Source of the DNA: Daldinia sp. FL1419
Lineage: Eukaryota; Ascomycota; Sordariomycetes; Xylariales; Hypoxylaceae
Length of the DNA: 64,000 nt
Assembly (NCBI GenBank): GCA_025201765.1
Contig: MU623373.1
Span: 62,001-126,000, forward strand
Reading direction: 5' to 3'
The notes under the pieces: model-generated
What the model was told of the DNA's origin: nothing
Database searches by the model: none
What the model saw: the letters and a program-made list of their open reading frames with translations, nothing else
Shown: positions 11,561 through 22,531 of the stretch, in pieces
How positions within the stretch are numbered: position 1 is the first letter of the stretch
How the letters are laid out: every line of letters starts with the position of its first letter
Translations under genes and position numbers: made by a program

Positions 11561-13128
11561 ATGTCTACTAGCCAAGATATGGAAGGCATCGAGCGCCGAG
11601 GGTCTGACGATGGCAAGGACAAGAAGGACGAAGGACGAGGCGATGGATCAAAAGAAGGAAACAGCAAAGTTAATCGCGATGGTGATTCCGAGATGAAAGA
11701 CGCCGAGCCCGAAGAAGAGGAGATTCTGGATGAGGAAATCCTAAGTCTTGGTACAGAAGACCTCAAAACTCGAAAACGTCTACTAGAGAATGACGCAAGA
11801 ATCATGAAGAGCGAGTACCAACGGTTATCGCACGAGAAGGCAACTATGGGCGAGAGGATCAAGGAGAATAATGAAAAGATCGCAAACAACCGGTTCGTCC
11901 GTTCTGCGCCACCTAGATACTACTTCTGCTAACTTTACAGGCAATTACCTTACCTCGTTGGCAATGTCGTTGAACTGCTCGACCTCGACCCCACTGCCGA
12001 ATCTTCCGAAGAGGGCGCCAATATTGATCTCGACGCCACAAGGGTGGGCAAGTCGGCTGTTATTAAAACGTCCACTAGACAAACTATTTTCTTACCCTTG
12101 ATCGGTCTCGTCGATCCCGAAACCCTTAAGCCCGGCGACCTCATTGGTGTGAACAAAGATTCTTACCTAATACTCGATACATTACCTGCCGAGTACGATA
12201 GCCGTGTCAAGGCTATGGAGGTTGACGAGAAGCCTACTGAAAAGTACAGCGATGTTGGTGGTTTAGATAAGCAAATAGAAGAACTCGTTGAGGCTATCGT
12301 TTGGCCGATGAAGGAGGCTGAGCGGTTCAAGAAGATTGGCATCAAGGCACCCAAAGGTTTGTCGTATAATATTCCAAAGTGATGTGTGTCCTATTTCTCA
12401 CGATGTTTACCAGGTGCCCTCATGTATGGACCACCCGGAACCGGCAAGACCCTTTTGGCTCGAGCTTGCGCTGCCCAGACCGACGCCACTTTTCTGAAAT
12501 TGGCTGGTCCCCAACTGGTACAAATGTTCATTGGAGATGGTGCTAAGTTAGTTCGGGACTGCTTCGCATTAGCTAAGGAGAAGGCCCCGGCTATCATCTT
12601 CATCGACGAGCTCGACGCCGTCGGTACGAAACGTTTCGACAGCGAAAAGAGCGGCGATCGAGAGGTTCAACGAACCATGCTGGAATTGCTAAACCAGCTG
12701 GATGGTTTCGCTTCAGATGACCGTATCAAAGTTTTGGCTGCCACCAATCGTGTTGATGTTCTCGACCCAGCTCTACTGCGGTCGGGTCGTCTAGATCGCA
12801 AGATAGAATTCCCGCTACCCAACGAAGAAGCCAGGGCCCAAATCCTCAAGATTCACTCGCGCAAGATGAAGGTTGACACCAGTGTTAATTGGGGTGAATT
12901 AGCCCGAAGTACAGACGAATTCGGTGGTGCTATGCTGAAGGCAGTTTGTGTTGAGGCCGGTATGATTGCTCTGCGGATGGGCAAGAACAAGATTAGCCAC
13001 GAACACTACGTAGATGCAATTGCTGAAGTGCAAGCTAAGAAGAAGGAGGTGAGTTCCAACGCTGGTTATTCTATGCTACTATGGCTTTATGCTAACTCTT
13101 TCTATAGACGGTCAATTTCTACGCATAG
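11561..13128 (+). CDS. RPT5: 26S proteasome regulatory ATPase RPT5 (subunit 6A)
   Basis: Four exons (11561-11892, 11941-12356, 12414-13048, 13108-13128) give 467 residues; introns are 48, 57 and 59 nt and all phases close. Order: an acidic N-terminus, a coiled coil (about 60-110), an OB domain (PYLVGNVVELLDLD onward), then the AAA+ module with Walker A GPPGTGKT at 255-262, Walker B IIFIDELDA at 310-318 and the SRH region RPDRS-like LLRSGRLDRKIEFPLP. The last tiny exon encodes TVNFYA, the hydrophobic-Tyr-X tail (FYA) with which Rpt5 docks in the 20S alpha ring. It is one of six ATPases that unfold ubiquitinated substrates at the base of the 19S particle. Everything needed for activity is present. 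Confidence 0.97.
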
Positions 13129-15356
13129 TTTTCTTCAGTTGAAGCGAATGGTAGCAACATCGTAGAAGAAGAAACCTGTAATATAATTCTGGTATGTCGC
13201 AAATGGAAAGCGAGTTCCCGATATAATATATCTCTTATGAAGTATGTGTTCTCGCGTTCGATTACCAAGTGTAATCATAAATTCTTATGACCTCGGCATT
13301 TCTTGATCCCAATTCCCTAGACTCCATATAGAGGTGCTATTCCACTCGCTGGATCAATGGATATCTCAGTTGTTATAACCCTCAGGTGCTCATTTGACGG
13401 CTCGGCGGATGGACGTGGTCTTTTTAAAGACGCATCCTTTATCTATCGGACCATTGGACATGCCCTTTTCCATATTTACGTCTCCAAGGTAATCAGTAAA
13501 TTGTACTGACAACAATCTTAATGGAGGTCTTGGGAACAGAGACGGGGCAAATATGGAAGCAACTGTGAGGTGACCAAGATTGGGTTTATAGGAATGCCGG
13601 ATTATACATCTGCAAAGTTTTAATACAATAACCATAGAGGGATCTTCCAAAGAACTTGCAAAAACTGATGCGGGACTGTTGCCATCCTTACGATCGATGG
13701 CAACATCTTGATAGGTATTCCAATAGACTAAGAAAAGGGGATAACCAAGAGACTCGTATATTCGATGTGCGAGAGTTGGACTAATTGCATCATGTTTTTA
13801 AATGTAACGCTCAAACCTGGAAAGCCGATCGGCTAGTTATTAGTAGCACTAGGTATTATTTGAGGAAGGCCAAGAGGTTTCCCATCCTCCGTTCCTAATT
13901 TACTATGCTGCTAATGCCTACATTGAATCGAAAGTCTATCATCATTGGCCTTTGCCCTTGTTTAGTTACGGGGAACGTGGATAAGGTATATGATGGACTT
14001 TGCGACCAAACACAGAGTGACAACTCAATTCAGGGGCTTCTCAACTGAAGCGAGGATAATAATGACGACTTTGATAAAATCATCCTTGGATCTGAATGTA
14101 ACCCTATCAACTCAGCCAGCCTTGAACACATACCTCAATGGATATTGGCGAGTCTCGATCCAAGGAGGAATCCCCGGATAGATGACGGAGCTACCAAGAC
14201 GGCTACCGGTTGTACTTCAACGGTCGCTAAATGTAAATCCCGTTTTCCATATTATCCGTCAAAATACATCGTGCCGTCCACCTAAATAGCACCTAAATAG
14301 CCTCAATTATTATTAGTTGATAAGAAAAGAACGAAGGATAAGGTTATCGAGCATAATAAAAGTTTCTATTCAAAACATATTCTACGTAGATAAGTCAGGA
14401 TTAAGTCTCAACTAGTTGATACAAGCACGGTGACTTATTCGCCACTGGGCTTGGTTGGGTAACGCATTGACGCAACTCGTCCTAGGTGCAATAGCTCGAT
14501 ACGGAAGTGCCGTTGGCGATCTTCTTCGCGTCTTCCTTGATTTTTCGAGCTTGTCGTTCCCAGACCACGCGGCCACGCTTCGCCTTTCCATTCGATCTTG
14601 ATCCGTTCTGCCCCTGAAACCTCGAGCTAAGCTCCAGCTTCGAAATCAGTTTGATTAGAATTTATGCACATATGTATACGACAGCCTAGAAACTCCAGCT
14701 TCGGAGGATTTCGTTCGTCGATTCATGCTTATAGTGGATGCCGCAGTAGTTGCGGCTCTAGAAGACATGGATAAGTTAAACCTGATGATGATGATGATGA
14801 TGATGACGATGGGTGATTTTACCCGTCGAGCTAAACGACCAAACGAGTTGCTTGACGGCGAATGCCCAGCTCAACACTAGCTGAAGGTGGTATCAGAGGC
14901 CTCCTCGCCCTGTTGCTATTTTTTTCAACACGAGGTGTCCAGCAGCGAAGATCTTCCCCGGATCTTCTGAATGGTTGGTAACGGCTCTCGAGGCTATCAT
15001 GCACTTTGATGCAAGACCGTTGAACCTCTCCTTCTAGAATTGTGGCGTTCTGTCGTAATGTATGCCACACGATACCACATCTTCTTAGGGTTGGCGATCA
15101 GCGCTTGACACCTTACCTCCAACCCCTTGCAGCCGTGCTATGGTTGTACATCCACCCGTCCCTGTTTTGCAGAGGCCGAAGACCGTCTTATGAGTCCCCT
15201 GTCCTTAGCCGATACCTCAAACGACGCACCATTCGTCCCCGTACCTGAATGGTGCCGTTGTTGACCGATACTCCGCATACAACGGATGCGTCCGCGAGAA
15301 ACCATGTCACCTCGCTACGTATGGTTGGATGATCTTGGGTGGTACACTGTTGCTAT
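13129..15356. other. intergenic with scattered weak frames
   Basis: About 2.2 kb without a supported gene. Open frames at 13390-13650 and 14831-15070 on the minus strand lack domains. A GAT/ATG trinucleotide microsatellite lies at 14783-14806. The 14831-15340 part may belong to the decayed locus described at 15357-15884. Confidence 0.4.
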
Positions 15357-15884
15357 TCTTCCCGAAGTATGAGTTCCCTGTAAATCGCATATGCAGCTGT
15401 AGGGCTGTCATAATCCGTATTTTCAGCAAAATTTACTGTATAGGACGACGTTGTAAGAAAGAGATATTGCCATGATGACAATAACTTACCAATAAGCTGG
15501 GTATCGGCCATGACTTCCGTATAGGGAACTGAGACTCGTCCCCATTCGTTGGCCAGTTGGGCTCGAAGTCTTTGTTTTATGTCACACTTATCAGTGTACT
15601 GCCATAGCCATCCTCTGTTAAGATAATCAACAAGATATCAACCAATTTCGTAATGTGAAGCTATATCAGGCAGTCTTAAGATCCGCGAGCTTGCTAAATC
15701 TCTTTATGCCAATGTTACTAAATATCCTGGAACCTGGTATAGCCTTGGGCTCTAGCAGGGCTATCTCCAAATAAGCAAGCAAAGCCCTGGAGATACGATG
15801 CCGTCTTTCTTCGTCATCAAATCTCTCGATAGCCACTGACGAAGGCTGATGAAAGCTCGAGAAAGCGAGCGTCTTGGAGTCCAT
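15357..15884 (-). other. possible small gene or gene relic, unidentified
   Basis: Minus-strand coding-like segments line up: an opening MDSKTLAFSSFHQPSS with a charged helix EERRHRISRALLAYLEIALL (15884 to about 15719), then WLWQYTDKCDIKQRLRAQL-ANEWGRVSVPYTEVM (about 15619-15491) ending at a perfect GTAAGTT donor. Two acceptors are possible beyond it. One reads VNFAENTDYDSPTAAYAIY and then meets a TAG; the other (after TTTACAG, 15379) reads GNSYFGKNSNSVPPKIIQPY and meets a TGA. Either a protein of roughly 120 residues or a decaying gene fits. No family is recognised. The first intron is uncertain: its best joint uses a GTAACA donor and a non-standard distance to the acceptor. Confidence 0.3.
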
Positions 15885-16097
15885 GCAAGTCTATAAAGTC
15901 TCGCATCGCCTTACGAGTTTCGGACCCGACATCTACTCTCCAGACCATCACACAAAGACGCTCGTATACCAGCAGCAACAAAGCCTCTTCCTAAATACTT
16001 CCCCTCGCTCTCCAGCTCCATCTCTCGTTATATTCTCTCGCTCATACTCAAGGGACCACACCATACCTTACAGAACTATCTCCTTCAAACAGACAAA

Positions 16098-16397
16098 ATG
16101 AAGTTCTTCGTCGCTGCCATCGCCACCATCTTTGCTGGTGTTGCTCTCGCTGCGCCTGCCGTTGAAGAGCGCCAGACCTACACCCCTTGCACCGGACTAT
16201 ACGGCACTGCGCAGTGCTGCGCAACTGATGTCCTAGGCGTTGCCGACCTCGATTGTGCCAACCCGCCCTCTGTCCCCACCGACGCAAGCAACTTCACTGA
16301 CACCTGCTCGGCTATCGGCCAGCGTGCCCGCTGCTGTGTCCTACCTGTTCTCGGACAAGACGTCCTCTGCCAGACCCCAACCGGCGTAACCGCTTGA
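16098..16397 (+). CDS. class II hydrophobin
   Basis: A single-exon, 99-residue secreted protein. A signal peptide (MKFFVAAIATIFAGVALA, cut near residue 18-19) precedes a short propeptide-like AAPAVEERQ. The eight cysteines are at 31, 40-41, 53, 70, 79-80 and 91, giving C-8-CC-11-C-16-C-8-CC-10-C, the class II hydrophobin spacing. Family features TGLYGTAQCC and the closing CCVLPVLGQDVLCQTP are present. Class II hydrophobins self-assemble at air-water and hydrophobic interfaces and coat aerial hyphae and spores. An intron is absent, although many class II genes carry one or two. It is convergent with the Pth11-like gene, whose stop lies 292 nt further on. Confidence 0.95.
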   Translation: MKFFVAAIATIFAGVALAAPAVEERQTYTPCTGLYGTAQCCATDVLGVADLDCANPPSVPTDASNFTDTCSAIGQRARCCVLPVLGQDVLCQTPTGVTA

Positions 16398-16688
16398 GCG
16401 AGAAATTCATACCCGAGAAGGCTGTCTGTACTATATGACATTCAGACTCACTCCAATTGAGACGGACTATTTGGTTTGGGAGAAAAGGAGAAGTGAAAGT
16501 ATGTGATGGATTCGGCGGGTTCGCGATAGGAACAGCTAATAGTGTATATAACTACTCTAATATCAAACAAAAACCGCCAAATCCACGATCATTAAGTATT
16601 GGTGACGGTAATATTCCCATGCTATTGTCTAAATATCGTTATCTAGAAAGTAGATGTAATAGTCTATATAACTACCCAAGCTTCTACT

Positions 16689-18036
16689 TTACTGGTTTTC
16701 ATAGATCATCCTCTCCCTCTTGTGGCGTCCTGGATGGCCATACATCTCGACGTCTATGCTTCCAAGATCTATCCCCGTGTCGACTCTACTATCCTCCGCC
16801 GTTGAGCCGGTCAAACAAGAGTCTTCGCAGCACGCCGGTAGCCACTTCGTCTCGCTTTCATCCGGAATTTCGCCAGCCACAGCTAGTCTTGCCCGCTCCC
16901 ATACCGTAATAGTTCGTATATCACGCTGTGTTCTATGTCTTCGCTTAATCATAGGCGCGATCATCCGCCGAACGAGAGGGAAAATAAGCGGCAGGTTTGT
17001 TGTCGTCACCGCCACGAAACACACCCGGTATGCCCATCTACTCGCCTCCCTTGCGCCCTGTCTTGCATCCACGACCGTCCAATAGCCGCGTAATATGGCG
17101 ACCACGATAACGAAGCAATTCGCCGATACTAGTAAAATAAGTCCTATTTTCTTCCATAGCTTGATATTAGCCATCCACAATACTGGTAGTGGCACTATGA
17201 AAACGTAGAGACTGGTAATGACATTAAGACTGAGCGTGCCGAATAGGCTGTATAGTGAGGTGGCAGGATAGCATGTATCTAAGAGTTATTAAATGCTGCC
17301 GGGCTTATAGAGATTTCCTGAGGAATTACGTACCTCCTGGGTCGGGGTTTATCTGCCAATTTTTATGCAATGGCCTACAGGCGAGCAGGGTGACGAGGAA
17401 GTCAACCAGCCAAGTCACGCCCAGAAGGCCAAACCCAAAACGTATACGCTTTGTATATGCCCCAAGCCGTGACTGGAAGAAAATGCGGTCAGTCACTGTT
17501 GCCCCTATTCCCGATCATATGGCGGATCTATAAGGGACTTACAGTAAGGCGCTGACTGAACACTAGCATCGCCACTTTGGTAAGCCATAGGACGATCGTA
17601 TACACGATTCTTTCGACAAGCTCAAGCTTGGACCCGAAGACCCTAAGCAATGTTGATGTTTAGTTTAGTTACGGCAATCTAAATATCATTGTGATCCATA
17701 TAACACTAACCTTTGCTGATATTCCTTGCTTTCAGGGGCAAGCGACGCGCGCTGGTCTGGTGTCATGTCGCTATTAGCAAGACCTTGGTATTGTACCAGC
17801 GAGAAATGCGTAGTAGCCGTAAGCGCCGCATACGTGAACTTTCCCAATTATTAGAGAGACGTTCTACTACTCTTCTCCGCCATATCTGCAGTAGCAATGC
17901 TCACCGCTATCAGCACCATCAAATAGTCATCAGTCGCGAGACCTTTCCACCCGACAGCATCGAGGCGCGCGTATAGTCGAAGAAGTATAATGAGTAGACT
18001 TATCCCTAAAAGGATGAAATTCTCGATTATCGGCAT
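16689..18036 (-). CDS. Pth11/SAT4-type seven-transmembrane receptor-like protein
   Basis: Five exons (18036-17905, 17838-17711, 17642-17543, 17472-17334, 17278-16689) splice to 362 residues with all phases consistent; introns are 55-70 nt. The order of hydrophobic segments and the signatures fit the fungal rhodopsin-like SAT4/Pth11 family: RLYARLDAVGWKGLATDDYLM after helix 1, LVQYQGLANSDMTPDQ, KLELVERIVYTIVLWLTKVAML, LVDFLVTLLACRPLHKNW, then NPDPGDTCYPATSLYSLFGT and PLPVLWMANIKLWKKIGL. The tail beyond residue 270 is hydrophilic and cytoplasmic. Members sense surface cues at the plasma membrane in some pathogens, though most are uncharacterised. It has no N-terminal CFEM domain. The first intron uses GTGAGC/AAAG; without it the frame would meet TAATAA. 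The N-terminus is short, so an upstream exon could be missed. Confidence 0.82.
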
Positions 18037-19597
18037 AGCGACAACATAGGTAGGAATAATAGCTTAGCAGCTCGGGATATGGATTTTGGAGCGGCAGCAA
18101 CGCCTTTGAAACTTTACGTCGGAGATAATTCTACATCCATATCCGCGACTTAAGACAGATAATAAATGCGAATGGCGATAGGGAAGTGGCATTATATCAA
18201 GGTATACTCGACGGATGTTCTACTAATATGATTCGGCCCAGCGCCTCGGGCTACAAGTCTCTCCTGGCTCGGCTCCATTCATTCAACGGCTTCGTTTAGA
18301 TATGGAGAGGGAGTAATCACGGGAGCGGAGATGCGTCGGTTTTAACAATACCAAGAGGAAAAGAGATGCGGCAACGGTTCGCCGCATTAAAACCCGCATA
18401 CGGCCGCATAGTCCTTGACTCTCGTTACGATCACCAGCTAGAAGGTTGGGCCCTATATATGTCAGGGTTGCCTACCATCATCTACTCCCTATCTAGGGTC
18501 ATCGTATGTAGCACCAAATAAATGGCGATGCTGATTCATGACCAGATAATTCTTATCCTTTGCCATAGAGAAGGAAGGCTCCTATATTAACTTAGTAGGT
18601 CACCCCTTACGCTAGTTTTTTTCAGCTTGATGAAGACACGACTCGAGCACTTTCCCGGCGAAGGACTATCTGATAATCTACCAGTAATGTTTCCATATTG
18701 CCAGAAAGACGGCGCTGTTAGGCCTCGCTAATCTAAGTAGCCACATAGATCGCCTACATACAGGCATGCACTAGATGATGTTGGGTAGGTTACTTACAGG
18801 CGGAGCCTTTGATCTCGATGAGCGTGATTTCTGTGCTCGTTGCATCATACATAATCGAAGCCGGCCATCATTCCGGCATAGCTATCCGAGTGTTATTCCA
18901 TTTTCTCCATGCTAGAGCTTTTTACTCCTTCCTATCCCTGATGTATCGATGTACGATATAAGCGGCACATCATCTCGGCGCCTAAATACCTACCTATTCG
19001 ATGTTCTAGGGTACGGATGTTGCTTTAGCATATGTGCTACCGTTTCCTTATAAAGGCCGAGTAGATCGACAATTAGTTATGCCCTCGAATTCTCAACACC
19101 CCTTTTTATTTGCGCACCCTACCATATCAAAATCATATTTATAAAGTCGCGATTCAAGGTCGCAAGCCAGAGTGGGCTTTAGCAACGGACTATTAATGAT
19201 ATAATAGTGTATAGGCCATTTGTACATAGTCTTCTCCTAGGAATCTTGCTAGGTTTTAGAGAATAATACCTAGTACCTATCTACCTACCTACGCATATAT
19301 GGGACAAGTTTGTGGTGGGCTGGGTGGTCAAAATAAAGCAACGGCTCACTACATTAGTTAAGGTCATGAGTAGATAAACCACAGCCAAGCATCTAATATT
19401 AATCGGACCCCGTTAAGTAGATTCACGTCAATACCTATTTTAGTAGTTTCATATTTCAAGTGTATGTATATTGTATGTAAGAACTCATCTTGCAGGATGT
19501 CCTCCGCTTTCAAACCCCGTGCACCTATCTATCACGCACTAGAGTACTACCCGCCTCTAGAAGCCATTGATGTGGCCATCTATTTTTCTGCTTGTGA
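18037..19597. other. intergenic
   Basis: About 1.6 kb with no gene recognised on either strand. It contains TACCTACC-type repeats near 19270-19290. Confidence 0.45.
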
Positions 19598-20068
19598 CTA
19601 GACCATCGCCGCAGCTGCTAACCCAGCAGCAACGGCTACGACGGGTGCCCCTGTCATCTTTGGGGCCGCCCCAGATGAAGACGAACCTCCCGACTCCTCA
19701 GAGCTGCTACTTGACATGGATGAACTATTCTCGTCGGAAGTAGAGCTCGGGTTAGAGCTACTACCGGAGGTGTCGCTAGATGTGACGATGCCAGAGTCGG
19801 TCGAGGAAGAGGAGCTCGAGTCCGAAGATGACGTCGAGGAAGATGAGTCCGACGTCGAGGATGACGAAGCCGAGGAGCTAGTAGAAGATGGAGACGACGA
19901 GACGGTTGATGAGCTCGTCGATGGGTTGGCGGTGCTACTCTGGGTGATAGTAATGGTGGTATCCTGCCGGACGACGATGCGATTCACGCCAACCATCGGC
20001 TCCGGGGCAGCAAGACCCGTCGACGACAAAGCCCCAAGGGCAGCGAGGAAGAGAAGATTCCTGTGCAT
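19598..20068 (-). CDS. serine-rich, probably GPI-anchored surface protein
   Basis: A single-exon, 156-residue protein. A signal peptide (MHRNLLFLAALGALSSTGLA) is followed by a short unique segment (PEPMVGVNRIVVRQDTT), then a Ser/Thr-rich region (about residues 43-133) dominated by SSS, STSS and TSDSS blocks, and a hydrophobic C-terminus (APVVAVAAGLAAAAMV) after a small-residue site GAAPKMTG that suits GPI attachment. Such proteins are heavily O-mannosylated wall or plasma-membrane components. No domain is present, so function cannot be given. The opposite strand shows an acidic open frame that is only the antisense of the Ser codons. Confidence 0.75.
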   Translation of the reverse strand: MHRNLLFLAALGALSSTGLAAPEPMVGVNRIVVRQDTTITITQSSTANPSTSSSTVSSSPSSTSSSASSSSTSDSSSSTSSSDSSSSSSTDSGIVTSSDTSGSSSNPSSTSDENSSSMSSSSSEESGGSSSSGAAPKMTGAPVVAVAAGLAAAAMV

Positions 20069-22531
20069 GATGCGGTCTTATTAAGGCCCAGATAGAGGTA
20101 ATTTGGGGAACTTCGGTATACCTTCAAGGTCCAAGCGGGCAATTAGATAGTCGGGAGTGGCTGCCTAGATGATATGATGTGTGTCCTTACTCGCCTGGTT
20201 ATAAGAAATATCTCTTCAAGACTCCATATGTGGCGTTTTCATGACGAAATCATGTTGGCGCACATATCTCGGCGTGTATGTGATGGGAACATGACGGGGC
20301 GTTTTGGAGAGCCGCTTCTAGGTAGGTATTTAGTGGCATTCTAGTGCGCGCCGTCGACAGAATCATGATTATTCTATTCATATTCGCTTACGTCTTGACG
20401 GGTGATTAGAATGTTTGCGTTATGTACGGATGTTGGGACAGATACTAGACATGAGGGCCTCCCGAGTATCTGCCCTTCATATCGGTAGAACGAGGGGAAT
20501 GCTTCTGTCAGACGGGTTTAGGTAGATTCTCAGTTTGAGGTCTCGTGATACGATACAGCTATGTTCTCTTGTCGACGAGTGGACTTGAAGCCAGGTACTG
20601 ACGTATCGAACAGCATCAAAATTTGTTTATCGATCCAATATCTTCTCGAGTATATAGATCGAGTCTGCCTAACATTACGTCCTGATAGGGGGGATAATGG
20701 CGGCAAGACCTATTGCCCCCTACAAATGCTGGAGTGTGTGGTCGATAAAACCCTGGTCGCCTTTCAGAGTCTAGACTTGGTTGAACTTAGGTATATGTAC
20801 ATACCTAACTTAGGTACTAGAGGTGTTAACTACAGCTAACCTAGGTTAATTACATACTACCTAGAGCACCAGTTCCTCTAGGTGGTGACGAGTAGAAACT
20901 AGGGTCACCGTCGTGTTGATATCTGGACGCGATCCTCAAAACAAGAGGTTGTCACTATTTCGACACGTTTATCTCCTATTGGATAAAATGTTTTCAGCTC
21001 TAGAAAAGGAATACGCCCCTGAATAATGCGCGATTGTTTCCCAATCAGGAAAGAGGCACAGGTTTTAAGGTAGCATATGGCATGTGCCGAACCAACGCCG
21101 TCATGTCGTTTCACTTCTTTTGCTGACGGACTGCCAAGCTTATGATGCCCTCCCCCCCAGAAGATCTCGATACCCGGTTTAGGTCTAGTAGTTGGGGTAC
21201 GCTGACAGGCATTGTATTGTACATACTTAGTGTAGATGTAGGCATTATTTAGTACAGTCAGTATCTTATGCAGGGATCTCGGAATTCTGATGGAGTTAAG
21301 ATTATTTACATATTACTTGCATACCCAGGTACCTACATAGTAGAATCAGAGTCTTCAATCTGGCAGGTAACGAAATAAACCCGATAGTTTGTCCGCGAAT
21401 ACCTTGAAATTACCACGAGGATATTATCATCTCATATATTAACAACTTACTGCGATAGACAACAATGTCACATATCACATGCCTCTCTCAGTGCATGCCG
21501 ACGATTTGCAACTTGTAATTAATAAAAAGGAGAGCAGTACTACATAGTACATACGTAGCCTAGGATCCCTGCCAACTATTTAAGAATCTTACGTGGTACA
21601 TAGTAAATAAAGCTAAAGGCCGGCATAAGAAAGGGGGTTGTGGCTTACTCCGAGACAGGTACCGACTAAAACCTGCTTTGAACATTTCAGGCGCTGAAAG
21701 GCGTAACTAGACTAATAGACTAATAGACTAACCCAGGAGGTAGTTAACAGACGAGAATAGACTTATCTTGCGAGTGGCACGGTGACACGACGGCGGGGAT
21801 CCAAATAGACGCCGGGCGCTTATTTACACATATAAAACACGAGCACGCAGAACCAACAACGATACATGTCCACATTATCTCGATCATGAATTTAGCGGCT
21901 TGTTTTCAGCTTCTCCATTAACGTCTTAAACGCAACTGGTCGTTGGTTGCTAGTAAACTTGAAAGAGCGCTTAATAATTAATTTAACATTTTAAGTTAGA
22001 GCATGAATAAGGAGGTTTTATTAGAAGTGGTTGGCGGTCCTAATAACTCTCCCCATACGTTATTGGATTGGATTCTATCTAGGTAGACGAGAGGCAGTTA
22101 AACAATTATGACAGCATGAAAAGACCCCAAAGGAAATCAGGCCATAAAACAAAAATAGTACATAGTAGAATTTACATGAGAGGTAGATAGGCAGGTACTT
22201 TTAAAGCAAGGTAGTATTCGTATATAACTTATGCGAATGTGCACTATTTCGTCTGTCTCGGAATAATTGCCCGTTACTGTGATATTCCGTCATATCAGAA
22301 CCCCTCCCAACCAAATGGTATCAATGGCCGCTCATTGCCTATCCCAAAATCTGACACGCATGAACATGCATTACCTAGTCGTATACAACTCCAGGATAAG
22401 AGGGAAAAAAAAAGAAGAAAATTCCTAGATTATTAGAACGATGTAACACAGATTTAAGTGTCAAATGAAGTTGTATGCCCAAGTCTATTTTCGCTTCCTC
22501 GACGTCTAGTCCCCGTAAGATAGAATCGGTA
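20069..22531. other. intergenic
   Basis: About 2.5 kb with no supported gene. Open frames at 20561-20839 and 20905-21114 show no domain or plausible splice partners. Small direct repeats (GACTAATA three times at about 21708-21730) and dispersed TAGGTA repeats near 20790-20865 are the only structure noticed. Confidence 0.4.

Noticed and set aside
19716..20084. Acidic plus-strand open frame
   Set aside because: Antisense of the Ser codons of the GPI-type protein, which has a signal peptide and anchor signal of its own.
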